Part shown: positions 35,343 to 43,602 of the stretch, in pieces | Layout: every line of letters begins with the position of its first letter | How positions within the stretch are numbered: position 1 is the stretch's first letter | NCBI RefSeq assembly: GCF_037023735.1 | Contig: NZ_CP146069.1 | Span: forward strand, 3,389,501-3,453,500 | DNA from: Roseovarius sp. S88 | Lineage (GTDB): Bacteria; Pseudomonadota; Alphaproteobacteria; Rhodobacterales; Rhodobacteraceae | DNA: 64,000 nt | Reading direction: 5' to 3' | Notes under the pieces: generated by a model | What the model was told of the DNA's origin: nothing | The model's database searches: none | The model's input: only the letters and a program-made list of their open reading frames with translations | Translations under genes and position numbers: made by a program

Positions 35343-36677
35343 ATGAAGAAATTCCTATTGGCTGCGGCTGTCGGCACCCTCACCGGAGGCGTTGTGACAA
35401 CCCAGGTAGCCGCGCCGCTTCTGGCTCAGGAAGCTGCTAAGACAACCAATGTCTACGAACAACTTGATCTATTTGGTGACATCTTCGAACGCATTCGCGC
35501 GCAGTATGTCGAAGAAGTCGAAGAAGGTGATCTGATCGAAGCAGCCATCAACGGCATGCTTACTTCGCTTGACCCGCATTCGAGCTATCTTAGCCCCGAT
35601 GATGCTGCTGACATGCGTGTGCAAACACGTGGCGAATTCGGTGGGTTGGGCATCGAAGTCACTCTCGAGGAAGGGTTCGTTAAGGTTGTCTCTCCGATTG
35701 ACGGGACACCCGCCGAAAGCGCAGGTATCGAAGCCGGAGATTTCATCACCCACGTGGATGGTGAAAGTGTTCTGGGGCTGAACCTGAATGAAGCGGTTGA
35801 ACTGATGCGCGGTCCGGTAGGAAGCGAGATCGTCATCACGGTGGTGCGCGAGGGCGAAACCGAACCATTTGACATCTCAATCATCCGCGACACGATCAAG
35901 CTAACTGCGGTTCGTGCAAGGACCGAACGTGACACTGTGGTTCTGCGCGTTACGACATTCAACGACCAGACCTACAAGAACCTCGAAAGTGGATTGGCCG
36001 AACAAATCGAAGATGCAGGCGGCGACGACAATGTGTCGGGCATCGTACTCGACTTGCGCAACAACCCCGGCGGTCTTTTGACGCAAGCAATCAAGGTGTC
36101 TGACGCGTTTCTCGAAAAGGGCGAGATCGTCAGCACGCGGGGCCGCAACCCCGAGGATGGCGAGCGTTTCAACGCCACGCCGGGCGATCTGGCCGAGGGC
36201 AAACCAATTGTTGTGCTGATCAACGGTGGGTCTGCGAGCGCCTCTGAGATTGTAGCCGGGGCTCTGCAGGACCATCGGCGCGCTGTGGTCGTGGGCACCA
36301 AAAGTTTTGGCAAAGGGTCCGTTCAAACCGTAATGCCGCTTCGGGGCGACGGCGCAATGCGCCTGACCACGGCACGCTACTACACGCCCTCTGGTCGCTC
36401 CATTCAGGCTTTGGGCGTCAGCCCTGATATCGTGGTTGAACAACCGCGTAGCCGCCAAACGGAAGACGAGGAAGAAGATACGAACCGCCGCACACGCTCC
36501 GAAGCCGATCTGCGCGGCAGCCTTGGCAATGATAGCCTCAGCGAAGACGAAATTCGCCAGATCGAAGAGGAACGCGCCAAGGCCGAGGAGGTCGCCAAAT
36601 TGCGCGAAGAGGACTACCAGCTGGCCTATGCCATCGACATCCTCAAAGGCCTCTCGGCACTCGGTCCAGAAGAGTAA
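35343..36677 (+). CDS. ctpA: Carboxy-terminal processing protease, S41 family
   Basis: A 444-residue periplasmic serine protease. The ATG at 35343 gives a signal peptide (MKKFLLAAAVGTLTGGVV). A PDZ domain spans about residues 85-170 (GLGIEVTLEEGFVKVVSPID). The S41 domain contains LDLRNNPGGLL, the nucleophile Ser in NGGSASASEIVAGAL and the Lys general base in GTKSFGKGSVQT. The tail after about residue 370 is acidic and variable. It probably trims envelope proteins or murein hydrolases, in line with envC beside it. A terminator follows. An ATG 18 bases upstream is a less likely start. Confidence 0.94.
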   Translation: MKKFLLAAAVGTLTGGVVTTQVAAPLLAQEAAKTTNVYEQLDLFGDIFERIRAQYVEEVEEGDLIEAAINGMLTSLDPHSSYLSPDDAADMRVQTRGEFGGLGIEVTLEEGFVKVVSPIDGTPAESAGIEAGDFITHVDGESVLGLNLNEAVELMRGPVGSEIVITVVREGETEPFDISIIRDTIKLTAVRARTERDTVVLRVTTFNDQTYKNLESGLAEQIEDAGGDDNVSGIVLDLRNNPGGLLTQAIKVSDAFLEKGEIVSTRGRNPEDGERFNATPGDLAEGKPIVVLINGGSASASEIVAGALQDHRRAVVVGTKSFGKGSVQTVMPLRGDGAMRLTTARYYTPSGRSIQALGVSPDIVVEQPRSRQTEDEEEDTNRRTRSEADLRGSLGNDSLSEDEIRQIEEERAKAEEVAKLREEDYQLAYAIDILKGLSALGPEE

Positions 36678-36701
36678 CGCACACGTGTTAAACTTAAACA
36701 T

Positions 36702-36733
36702 GGGCCGCAAGTTGAAAGACTTGCGGCCCTTTT
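36702..36733 (+). terminator. Intrinsic terminator of the gpmI-envC-ctpA operon
   Basis: Perfect 10-bp stem GGGCCGCAAG / CTTGCGGCCC with an 8-base loop, followed by TTTTCTTT, 25 bases after the ctpA stop. It also separates this operon from the convergent flavoprotein gene. Confidence 0.9.
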
Positions 36734-36740
36734 CTTTGCA

Positions 36741-37916
36741 TCAGTTGTCGCGCGCACGCTGTGCAATGTCAGTACCCGCTGCCACGGCGGATGACCACGC
36801 CCATTGGAAATTGTAACCGCCCAGCCACCCGGTGACATCCACGGCCTCACCAATGGCAAACAGGCCAGGCACAGCCTTGACCTCCATCGTTTTCGACGAC
36901 AACGCATTGGTATCTATACCGCCTGCTGTCACTTCGGCCTTGGCATATCCCTCCGTACCCGTGGGTTGAAATTCCAACCGAGTCAAACGCTCTGCCACCG
37001 CCATCAGGTCGCTGTCTGGCACATTGGCCAGTTCCTTGGTGATCCCGAAAACCTCGTGCAATGCATCGGCCAAACGCTTTGGCAAATGCTCGGCCAAGGC
37101 CGCTTTCAGGTGTGCGCGAGGCATCCGGCGCTTGGCCTCTTTCAAATGGGTCTGCGCATCTTTGAGGATGTTGATCCAAATGGGCTGACCCTCGGACCAG
37201 TAGGACGAAATCTGCAGGATCGCAGGACCTGACAAACCGCGATGCGTGAACAAAGACGCCTCTTCGAAGATCACCCCCGCAACCCCCGCTACAGAGGGAA
37301 CAGCAACACCGGCGATGTCCTTGAAGGCCTGATCTTCTTCGCCCAGCGTGAACGGCACCAGTGCTGGGCGCGGTGTCACAATCGGCACGTCAAACTGCGC
37401 CGCGATATCATAGGCGACGCCCGTCGCCCCCATCTTGGGAATGGATGGCCCACCTGTGGCAATCACCAGATTGCGCGCAACCTCACCTGCCACGTGAAAC
37501 GCCCCGTCGCGATGCGCGATCTCGCCAATCGAGGTGGACAACCGAACGTCTACCTGACCCTTGGCGCATTCATCCAGCAGCATCGCGACCACCTGCCGCG
37601 CGGAGCCATCGCAGAAAAGCTGCCCCAGGGTCTTCTCGTGCCAGGCAATGCCATGTTTCTCGATCAGCGCCAGAAAATCCCACTGGGTGAACCGGCTCAG
37701 TGCGGATTTGGCAAAATGCGGGTTTTCAGACAGAAAACAACTGGCCTCGCAGCCCGTATTGGTAAAGTTGCACCGCCCGCCGCCGGAAATCAGGATCTTC
37801 TTGCCCGGCTTGTCAGCGTGGTCAAGCAACAGAACCTTTGCGCCAGCCTGACCCGCCGCTGCCGCCGCCAAAAGCCCGGCACCGCCCGCCCCCAATATGA
37901 TCGCATCCCATGTCAT
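36741..37916 (-). CDS. HI0933/BaiN-family FAD flavoprotein
   Basis: A 391-residue FAD-binding protein. The N-terminal dinucleotide motif is AIILGAGGAGLLAAAAAGQAG, followed by the family signature KKILISGGGRCNFTN. LVIATGGPSIPKMGATGVAYD and the C-terminal AIGEAVDVTGWLGGYNFQWAWSS complete the pattern. Members reduce unsaturated bonds in some gut bacteria (BaiN), but most have no known function. It is last in a minus-strand run starting at the RecD-like gene, with 31 bp to the aminotransferase. Confidence 0.92.
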   Translation of the reverse strand: MTWDAIILGAGGAGLLAAAAAGQAGAKVLLLDHADKPGKKILISGGGRCNFTNTGCEASCFLSENPHFAKSALSRFTQWDFLALIEKHGIAWHEKTLGQLFCDGSARQVVAMLLDECAKGQVDVRLSTSIGEIAHRDGAFHVAGEVARNLVIATGGPSIPKMGATGVAYDIAAQFDVPIVTPRPALVPFTLGEEDQAFKDIAGVAVPSVAGVAGVIFEEASLFTHRGLSGPAILQISSYWSEGQPIWINILKDAQTHLKEAKRRMPRAHLKAALAEHLPKRLADALHEVFGITKELANVPDSDLMAVAERLTRLEFQPTGTEGYAKAEVTAGGIDTNALSSKTMEVKAVPGLFAIGEAVDVTGWLGGYNFQWAWSSAVAAGTDIAQRARDN

Positions 37917-37947
37917 GTGATCTCTTCAAGCCGAAGCAGGCAAGATG

Positions 37948-39087
37948 TCAATGTGCCGAATTCTGCATGATATGGGCCTCCAACGCGGCCAGACCTTCAT
38001 CCAGACCCTTGCGGCCAAGCCCAAGCCGAAAACGGTCTGTGGGCGTTGGCCCCAGATCAGACCTGTAGATGGTACTTGGCAAGAACAGGACCCCGGCCTC
38101 TTCCACGAGTGACTGCGCAAAACGCTCTACGCCGTCCGCCCCCTTGTAGCGAGGGAAAGCCATGCAGGACCCATCAGGCCGCTGCCAGTCAAAAAGGTCC
38201 GGATAGCGCGCAAAAAACGCCTCCCATTTCGGCAGGTTCTCGTCGACAATGGCGCAGTTGCGCGCCAGAATCTTGTCGCGGTTCCTTAGTGCAATCCGGG
38301 CAAGCTGCTCACTCGGCCCGGAATTGCAGATGGACAGATAGTGCTTCATCCGCTCCATCTTGGACAGAACCTCTGTGTCCTGACAGGCAATCCAGCCGAT
38401 GCGCAGCCCTGGCAAACCATATGACTTGGACATCACCCCAAGCGACAAACCGCGCTCATAAACATCTGCCGTAAACGGCAGGTGCTGAGCGGTGCTGGGC
38501 CCTAGCCCGTGGAAAATCTCGTCGTGCAGAATGTAGATGCCATGTTTGCGGCATAGTTCAATCAACGCCTGATACCTGTCCAAAGGCAGGATCTTACCCG
38601 TGGGATTGTGCGGGAAATTGATGGTCAATAGCCGCGTATTGGGTCGGATGGAATCCGCCACTCTGTCGATATCAAGCGACCAGTCGTCATCAGGATCAAG
38701 CGGCACGCCCGTGGCCTCGCAGATCGCCAACGGCAGGGATTCATGCGACTGGTAATTGGGCGTCACCACAATCGCATGGCTATCCTTATCCAGGATCACA
38801 TTGTTGGCTGCGAAAATCCCTTCGCTGGCCCCGGCAAAGCAAAGCACATTTTCACGCTTCTGAGCGGCATAGGTCTCTGCAATTGCGTCACGCAGTTCCG
38901 GCGCGCCATATGTCTCGGTATACCCCAGCCACATGGTCTCGAACACCTCGCGATCCTCGGCACACGCCATATCCAGAAGGGCGCTCATCGACATGCTTTC
39001 GGCGTCGGACGCCGTCAAATGGTGCCGCGCTTTGAACTCCCATTTGTTGAAATGCACTTCCAGCCGGAAGTCGGGCAGCGTTGTCAT
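37948..39087 (-). CDS. PLP-dependent class I/II aminotransferase
   Basis: A 379-residue fold-type I enzyme. PLP-binding landmarks are FAGASEGIFAANNVIL, TINFPHNPTGKILPLDRY, IYILHDEIFHGLG and the Schiff-base lysine in LGVMSKSYGLPGLRIGWIA. The transferred amino group cannot be inferred; alanine/valine-type and kynurenine-type enzymes look alike at this level. It follows the DUF2794 gene by 12 bp and is part of the same minus-strand run. Confidence 0.92.
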   Translation of the reverse strand: MTTLPDFRLEVHFNKWEFKARHHLTASDAESMSMSALLDMACAEDREVFETMWLGYTETYGAPELRDAIAETYAAQKRENVLCFAGASEGIFAANNVILDKDSHAIVVTPNYQSHESLPLAICEATGVPLDPDDDWSLDIDRVADSIRPNTRLLTINFPHNPTGKILPLDRYQALIELCRKHGIYILHDEIFHGLGPSTAQHLPFTADVYERGLSLGVMSKSYGLPGLRIGWIACQDTEVLSKMERMKHYLSICNSGPSEQLARIALRNRDKILARNCAIVDENLPKWEAFFARYPDLFDWQRPDGSCMAFPRYKGADGVERFAQSLVEEAGVLFLPSTIYRSDLGPTPTDRFRLGLGRKGLDEGLAALEAHIMQNSAH

Positions 39088-39099
39088 GAAAGTCTCACT

Positions 39100-39444
39100 T
39101 TAGTCGATGGCGCGGATGAGCTTTCGCTCTAACACCCGCAATACGGTGCGCAGATCAGACCCACGTTTCAGGATCTGACCATCCATGCCGATCACCGCAT
39201 ATTGCCCCTGCCGACCACGCAGTTTGGGGCGCTTTTCGATCCGGTAAAGCGGATGCTCTGCCGTGCGCCGAAAAACCGAGAATACCGCCACATCCCTAAG
39301 CGATGAGATGCCGTAATCCCGCCACTCGCCCGCAGCTACCATACGCCCGTAAACGGACAGAATCACCGAAAGCTCTGTTCTATGAAAGGCAACCTGCTCT
39401 GGTCCCTTGAAGTTCGAAAAAGGAACGGGTGTCTGAACGGTCAT
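39100..39444 (-). CDS. DUF2794 family protein
   Basis: A 114-residue protein of unknown function typical of alphaproteobacteria. From the ATG at 39444 it reads MTVQTPVPFSNFK, then FHRTELSVILSVYGRMVAAG, EWRDYGIS and VFRRTAEHPLYRIEKRPKL, the conserved core. An in-frame TTG at 39489 would extend it, but the core begins near the chosen ATG. It is cytosolic by sequence, with no signal or membrane segment. Neighbours are the SDR and aminotransferase genes on the same strand. Confidence 0.85.
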   Translation of the reverse strand: MTVQTPVPFSNFKGPEQVAFHRTELSVILSVYGRMVAAGEWRDYGISSLRDVAVFSVFRRTAEHPLYRIEKRPKLRGRQGQYAVIGMDGQILKRGSDLRTVLRVLERKLIRAID

Positions 39445-39485
39445 GCCATCAGCCTTGCTGCAAACCTTGGCTAAATCAAGCGAAT

Positions 39486-40220
39486 TCAACCACGCCCGAT
39501 ATAGGGCATGGTGGTGGCCAGAACGGTCATGAACTGCACATTCGCCTCCAAAGGCAAGCTGGCCATGTGCAAAACCGAGCGCGCCGCATCGCCAACATCC
39601 ATCATCGGCATAAGCGTGGCATCGGGGTTTTCCGCCAATATGCGCGCATTCAGATCCTCGACCAACTCAGTCTTGGCATTGCCGATATCAATCTGACCGC
39701 ACGCGATATTGAAGGGCCGTCCATCAAGAGAAATGGATCGTGTCATACCAGTCACGGCATGTTTTGAGGTTGTATAACAGATCGAACCGGGACGCGGGTT
39801 GTGTGCCGAGAGCGAGCCGTTGTTGATGATCCGCCCGCCTTGGGGATCCTGCGCGCGCATCTGTGCAAACGCGAGTTTGGCGGTGATGAACATGCCCCGC
39901 ACATTGACATTGATGACTTGATCAAAGGCATCAAGGCTCACCTCATCCGGAGAGGTGGAAGGCCCAAACATCCCGGCGTTGTTGAACACGGCATCAATCC
40001 GACCAGCCGAGGCGACAAAAGTCGTGAAAACATCCTGCATTGCAGCCATATCGGTCACATCCGCAGGCAGAGCGATAGCCGCCTTATGGGATGACGTGAT
40101 CTCATCCAGCTTCTCCGCGCGCCGCGCCACACATCCCACACGCCATCCTGCCCTAAGAAATTCTTCTGCTGTTGCGCGCCCAATGCCGGAGCTGGCCCCG
40201 GTGATCAGAATGCTCTTCAT
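39486..40220 (-). CDS. Short-chain dehydrogenase/reductase
   Basis: A 244-residue Rossmann oxidoreductase. The cofactor motif is ILITGASSGIGRATAE, with VFNNAGMFG, and the catalytic Ser (NNGSLSAHNP), Tyr and Lys (CYTTSKHAV) are in place. The Arg after the glycine motif (VARRAE) suggests NADP(H). Its start overlaps the RecD-like stop by ATGA. The substrate is unknown; weak links to the aminotransferase come from position only. Confidence 0.93.
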   Translation of the reverse strand: MKSILITGASSGIGRATAEEFLRAGWRVGCVARRAEKLDEITSSHKAAIALPADVTDMAAMQDVFTTFVASAGRIDAVFNNAGMFGPSTSPDEVSLDAFDQVINVNVRGMFITAKLAFAQMRAQDPQGGRIINNGSLSAHNPRPGSICYTTSKHAVTGMTRSISLDGRPFNIACGQIDIGNAKTELVEDLNARILAENPDATLMPMMDVGDAARSVLHMASLPLEANVQFMTVLATTMPYIGRG

Positions 40221-41740
40221 GTCTCGACCTCCAATTCCAACGGCACGGGCGCTGCTTTCAAATCATCCACACGCAAACTGCCTGTAGGTTTGGCAATTCG
40301 GTTGCGCACCACCCAATACAGCCGCTCTTCTGCCCGCGTGATCGCCACATAGGCCAACCGCTTCCAAAGCGGCTGACCGGCTTCAGTCCTGCCCATGCGC
40401 GCAGCCGCAAATAGGTCAGGCGCAAAAACCTGTACATCAGGCCACTGACTGCCTTGCGCCTTGTGTATGGTGACCGCCGCACCATGCAGGAAAGTTGCTC
40501 CCATTCGGGCGGCGAATGGGATGAACGGCTCTTCCTCGTCGGGCTTTTCGATTTTCACGATCGAGGCAGCCGAAACCCTTGGGTCTTCGGCACCCATCAC
40601 ATGCAGTCGCGAAAACCCTGGCTTGCGCCCCGGTCCAAGATAGATCACCTGCGCCCCTTTGATCAGACCGCGCGCTTCAAGATCGAGCCGCTTCTTACGG
40701 TGTTTGAGCGGCAGTTCAATCCCATCGCAAATCAGCGGCTCACCTTCCAAAAGCTCGGTCTCCGGCGCACCATGTACCGACCGAAATGCATTGATCAGGC
40801 GAATGCGCGTCGCATTGCGCCAGACCAACACCGGACTGCGGGCCATGAGGTCAACCTCTACCCTGTTCGCCCAGACGACGCGATCATCGTTGTCGGCTGT
40901 CGTCTCAACCAAACGCTCAAACTCTTCGAACCCAACTTCAGGATCAGACAAGGCATGCGCCAAATCCAAGATCGGATTGTCTGCGTCCTGCCTGTGCACC
41001 CGGCTCAGGCTCAGCGTAGCCGGAGCAGGCAACCCGTCAAAAACCATCGCACCGGATTGGTTCACTGGCGCAAGCTGCGCGGGGTCCCCAAAAAGCAATA
41101 GGGTTGGAAAGATGTCCTTGAGGTCGTCGAACTGCTTGTCATCCAGCATCGAGGCCTCATCAATAAACCCAATATCAAGAGGATCTTCGCGCCGCTTCCA
41201 TCCGGTGATGAAATCCGACCCGCGCAGCCCCGCCGCCGCCAGCGCACCGGGTATGGACTTGTGGCTTTGGAAAAACGTATGCGCGCGATCCAACGCCTCG
41301 ACAGTCAAGCCTTCGATCTCGGGCCGCTCTCCTTGCCCCGAGAGCCAGGCGGCAATGCGTTCATACTCCGGGTCGTAAACCGGCGTATAGAGGATGCGAT
41401 GAATGGTCGTGGCGGGAACACCGCGCATGCGCAACACGCTGGCGGCTTTGTTGGTTGGGGCCAGTATCGCCAATGTGCGACGGTCCTTGCGCCGACGCCC
41501 TTCCCAATCTCCCGAAACAACATCAACCCCCGCCTCTTCCAGCGCGCGATAGAGCTCGGCAAGCAACAAGGTCTTGCCAGATCCTGCCTTGCCCACAACC
41601 GCCATAACCGAGGATTTTCCCTCTCGTGGTGGGGTCAGGATCGCATCGTCCAGATCCACGCCCACCTCGCGCAGAACCTCTGAAATGCGATCATGCGCTT
41701 CGGCCTGGTCATCGGATAATACGGGGGCAACGGTCGACAT
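40217..41740 (-). CDS. RecD-like superfamily 1 DNA helicase
   Basis: A 507-residue ATP-dependent helicase of the RecD/TraA type. Walker A is VVGKAGSGKTLL, motif Ia LAPTNKAASVLR, Walker B IGFIDEASMLD, motif III LFGDPAQLAPV, and the C-terminal motifs include VTIHKAQGSQWPDVQVF and LAYVAITRAEERLYWVV (motif VI). It is shorter than RecD2 and lacks its N-terminal region. It may help repair or replication fork processing. The gene is followed by an overlapping SDR gene and lies 47 bp after luxI. Confidence 0.9.
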   Translation of the reverse strand: MSTVAPVLSDDQAEAHDRISEVLREVGVDLDDAILTPPREGKSSVMAVVGKAGSGKTLLLAELYRALEEAGVDVVSGDWEGRRRKDRRTLAILAPTNKAASVLRMRGVPATTIHRILYTPVYDPEYERIAAWLSGQGERPEIEGLTVEALDRAHTFFQSHKSIPGALAAAGLRGSDFITGWKRREDPLDIGFIDEASMLDDKQFDDLKDIFPTLLLFGDPAQLAPVNQSGAMVFDGLPAPATLSLSRVHRQDADNPILDLAHALSDPEVGFEEFERLVETTADNDDRVVWANRVEVDLMARSPVLVWRNATRIRLINAFRSVHGAPETELLEGEPLICDGIELPLKHRKKRLDLEARGLIKGAQVIYLGPGRKPGFSRLHVMGAEDPRVSAASIVKIEKPDEEEPFIPFAARMGATFLHGAAVTIHKAQGSQWPDVQVFAPDLFAAARMGRTEAGQPLWKRLAYVAITRAEERLYWVVRNRIAKPTGSLRVDDLKAAPVPLELEVET

Positions 41741-41787
41741 GCGCCGACCCTACAACCGCCTCTGTCCAGGTGCCAGCGAAAGCCGCT

Positions 41788-42423
41788 TCAAGCGGATTGC
41801 GCAAATGCGATTTCAGCATTACCAAAACTGCGCCTGAACCAAAGTTCAGATAGCTCTGACGTCACGTTGGCTCGCTTAGCCACCTGAGCCCGTGCCTCTT
41901 TGGTAAACTCCCAAAGCCCGACGCTGATTTGGTCGCGCCCCTCGCCATCACTGCCAAGTATTTCTGGTGACGATCCGATCATCCGGTAAATCCGCACCAT
42001 CCGCGCATCGAATACCCCGGCAAAATGGCGCACTCCAAAGTGACGCATCAACTCTCCGCCCCCCAGCATGAGCGCCGCGGCAACACGGCTTTCGGCACCG
42101 CGCGCGAGGCAAAACCGCGTGCATTCCCAGATCAGAGGGCTTTCGACGGTGCCACCACCCAGGAGATGCTGAAAGTGATCGTTGATCATTGTCTGACCAG
42201 TGGTGGGCAAAAAGCGCATTGATCCGCCATGCCGCCCATCTGACCCTTCCCAAATCACATAAAGCGGATTGAGCGTGTCGTAATGGTCATGCTCATACCC
42301 GTTTGCATCCACTTCGACCTCCCAGCCGAGGCGAGACTTGAACTGATCGGCCCTGTCCCGAAACATTCCTTCTCGAAGCCTCGGAAACCGATTCAATTCA
42401 TCGGCGTATAAGTAGCGCAGCAT
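41788..42423 (-). CDS. luxI: Acyl-homoserine-lactone synthase, LuxI family
   Basis: Makes an N-acyl-homoserine lactone from S-adenosylmethionine and an acyl carrier. Of 211 residues, the family-invariant positions are all present: Arg24, Phe28, Trp34, Asp46, Asp49, Arg70, Phe84, Glu100 and Arg103. The acyl chain cannot be inferred. The ATG at 42423 follows AGGAGGACCAAC. It lies 92 bp after luxR on the same strand, with a candidate lux box in between. No defects are seen. Confidence 0.95.
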   Translation of the reverse strand: MLRYLYADELNRFPRLREGMFRDRADQFKSRLGWEVEVDANGYEHDHYDTLNPLYVIWEGSDGRHGGSMRFLPTTGQTMINDHFQHLLGGGTVESPLIWECTRFCLARGAESRVAAALMLGGGELMRHFGVRHFAGVFDARMVRIYRMIGSSPEILGSDGEGRDQISVGLWEFTKEARAQVAKRANVTSELSELWFRRSFGNAEIAFAQSA

Positions 42424-42479
42424 GTTGGTCCTCCCATGTTGGTTGAACCAAGCTTTGGAAGGAAGGACTTAACAGCTTA

Positions 42480-42499
42480 CGCAACCACCGTGCGTTGCG
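42480..42499 (-). promoter_or_regulatory. Candidate lux box upstream of luxI
   Basis: A 20-bp imperfect palindrome with perfect six-base arms CGCAAC and GTTGCG and eight bases between them, 57 bp upstream of the luxI ATG. Size and position are those of LuxR-type binding sites, and the site would allow positive feedback. The sequence differs from the Vibrio consensus, so this is a position- and symmetry-based guess. Confidence 0.5.
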
Positions 42500-42515
42500 C
42501 AGACACAAACGTGGA

Positions 42516-43241
42516 TCAAATCACGATCAAACCCTGGCTAATCGCCCGAGCAATCGCGTGCACCGTGTTTGTAGCACCCAGTTTGAAACGAGCCGACTCG
42601 ATGTAGACGCGCAAGGTGTGTTCAGAGATCGACATGGTATCGGCCACTTGAGCACGACCATACCCCAACGCCAGAAGCGTCAGCGCCTCAACCTCACGCG
42701 GGCTTAACTGTCGCGCTGGCGCAGGCGCGCGATCCGGCTCGAACTCCAGCGCTTTTTGGTTGAAGTAATTCGCACAGAGGATCAGCTCCCGGCGATGTCT
42801 TTCGGTGAAGTTGTCCCAGGTTTCATCATCGCATCGATGGTTCACTGTGAAGAGCGCAAATTGCCCATTGGGTCCGCGCAGAGGCACCGAATACCCCTGA
42901 TTTCCTAGGCCAAATTCCAACGCTTCCTTCAAAAACGCCTGGGTGTGTTTGCCTGACCAATCTAGACGCTTCCAGTCAACAGGGTGAAATCTCTGATAGC
43001 ACCCTTTGATCACTGGATCGACGCGCAGATATTCCTTTTCAAGATACCGTTCGACCCACGCAGGATCATATGTGCCACAGCCATATTGATCACCCGCTGC
43101 ACTCACCCAATGATACACCAGATGATCAATGCGAAAGAGATCGCGCAGGTGTTCGCTGATCACCTGCAGATGCGATGGTTCAGAGGCGCGTTCCAGCTCC
43201 TCCAGTATCGTGTCCAGCCGCCTGGGCGGTTCTGCATTCAT
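42516..43241 (-). CDS. luxR: LuxR-family quorum-sensing regulator
   Basis: A 241-residue autoinducer-responsive activator. The ligand domain has Trp62, Tyr66, VDPVI (Asp75, Pro76) and Trp90 in HPVDWKRLDW, as in AHL-binding LuxR proteins. The C-terminal HTH is LSPREVEALTLLALG with MSISEHTLRVYIESARFKLG. Its product probably binds the AHL made by luxI. It overlaps a small upstream ORF by 62 bp. Confidence 0.95.
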   Translation of the reverse strand: MNAEPPRRLDTILEELERASEPSHLQVISEHLRDLFRIDHLVYHWVSAAGDQYGCGTYDPAWVERYLEKEYLRVDPVIKGCYQRFHPVDWKRLDWSGKHTQAFLKEALEFGLGNQGYSVPLRGPNGQFALFTVNHRCDDETWDNFTERHRRELILCANYFNQKALEFEPDRAPAPARQLSPREVEALTLLALGYGRAQVADTMSISEHTLRVYIESARFKLGATNTVHAIARAISQGLIVI

Positions 43242-43389
43242 TCCCCGTTAACCCTTCCCCTGTCGACGTCAGAGACGACGCCGCGACCAGACGCGTATCA
43301 TCAAGATGCTCGGCCAGAGTGGTTAAGCCATTCTGATGCGCGAAGGTCCTCAAATCAGTTAATACGTCGAGAATCCATTCATTCTGCAT
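43180..43389 (-). CDS. Small ORF overlapping luxR
   Basis: A 69-residue frame whose first 45 residues look like a real small protein: MQNEWILDVLTDLRTFAHQN then GLTTLAEHLDDTRLVAASS. The ATG at 43389 has AAGGGA eight bases before it. The last part overlaps the luxR start in another frame and is low in pattern. Small proteins with this W-x3-VL-x-DL-x2-FA pattern near luxR are familiar to me from Rhodobacterales, but I cannot check this here. It may tie luxR translation to its own. Confidence 0.6.
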   Translation of the reverse strand: MQNEWILDVLTDLRTFAHQNGLTTLAEHLDDTRLVAASSLTSTGEGLTGNECRTAQAAGHDTGGAGTRL

Positions 43390-43540
43390 CTTAAACATCC
43401 CTTAACGGTGGTTAATGAAAGGTTAATCAACCTTAGCATGTTCACATTTTTAGGCGAACTCACGAATTTTCCTTCCCCAGAAATAGCGAGTTTGGTGAAG
43501 AAATCGCTTAGTTTTGCTGAATTTCAGCGAAATTCGTTAA

Positions 43541-43574
43541 CAAAAGCCCGCGACGTTACACAACATCGCGGGCT
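43541..43574 (-). terminator. Intrinsic terminator downstream of ccr
   Basis: Perfect 9-bp stem AGCCCGCGA / TCGCGGGCT with a 12-base loop, followed on the minus strand by TTTTG, 29 bp past the ccr stop. The remaining part of the 213-bp gap to the small luxR-side ORF is AT-rich and holds no gene; it must contain the luxR promoter. Confidence 0.8.
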
Positions 43575-43602
43575 GATTCGATAAAACTTTAGGCAGTGGT
43601 GC

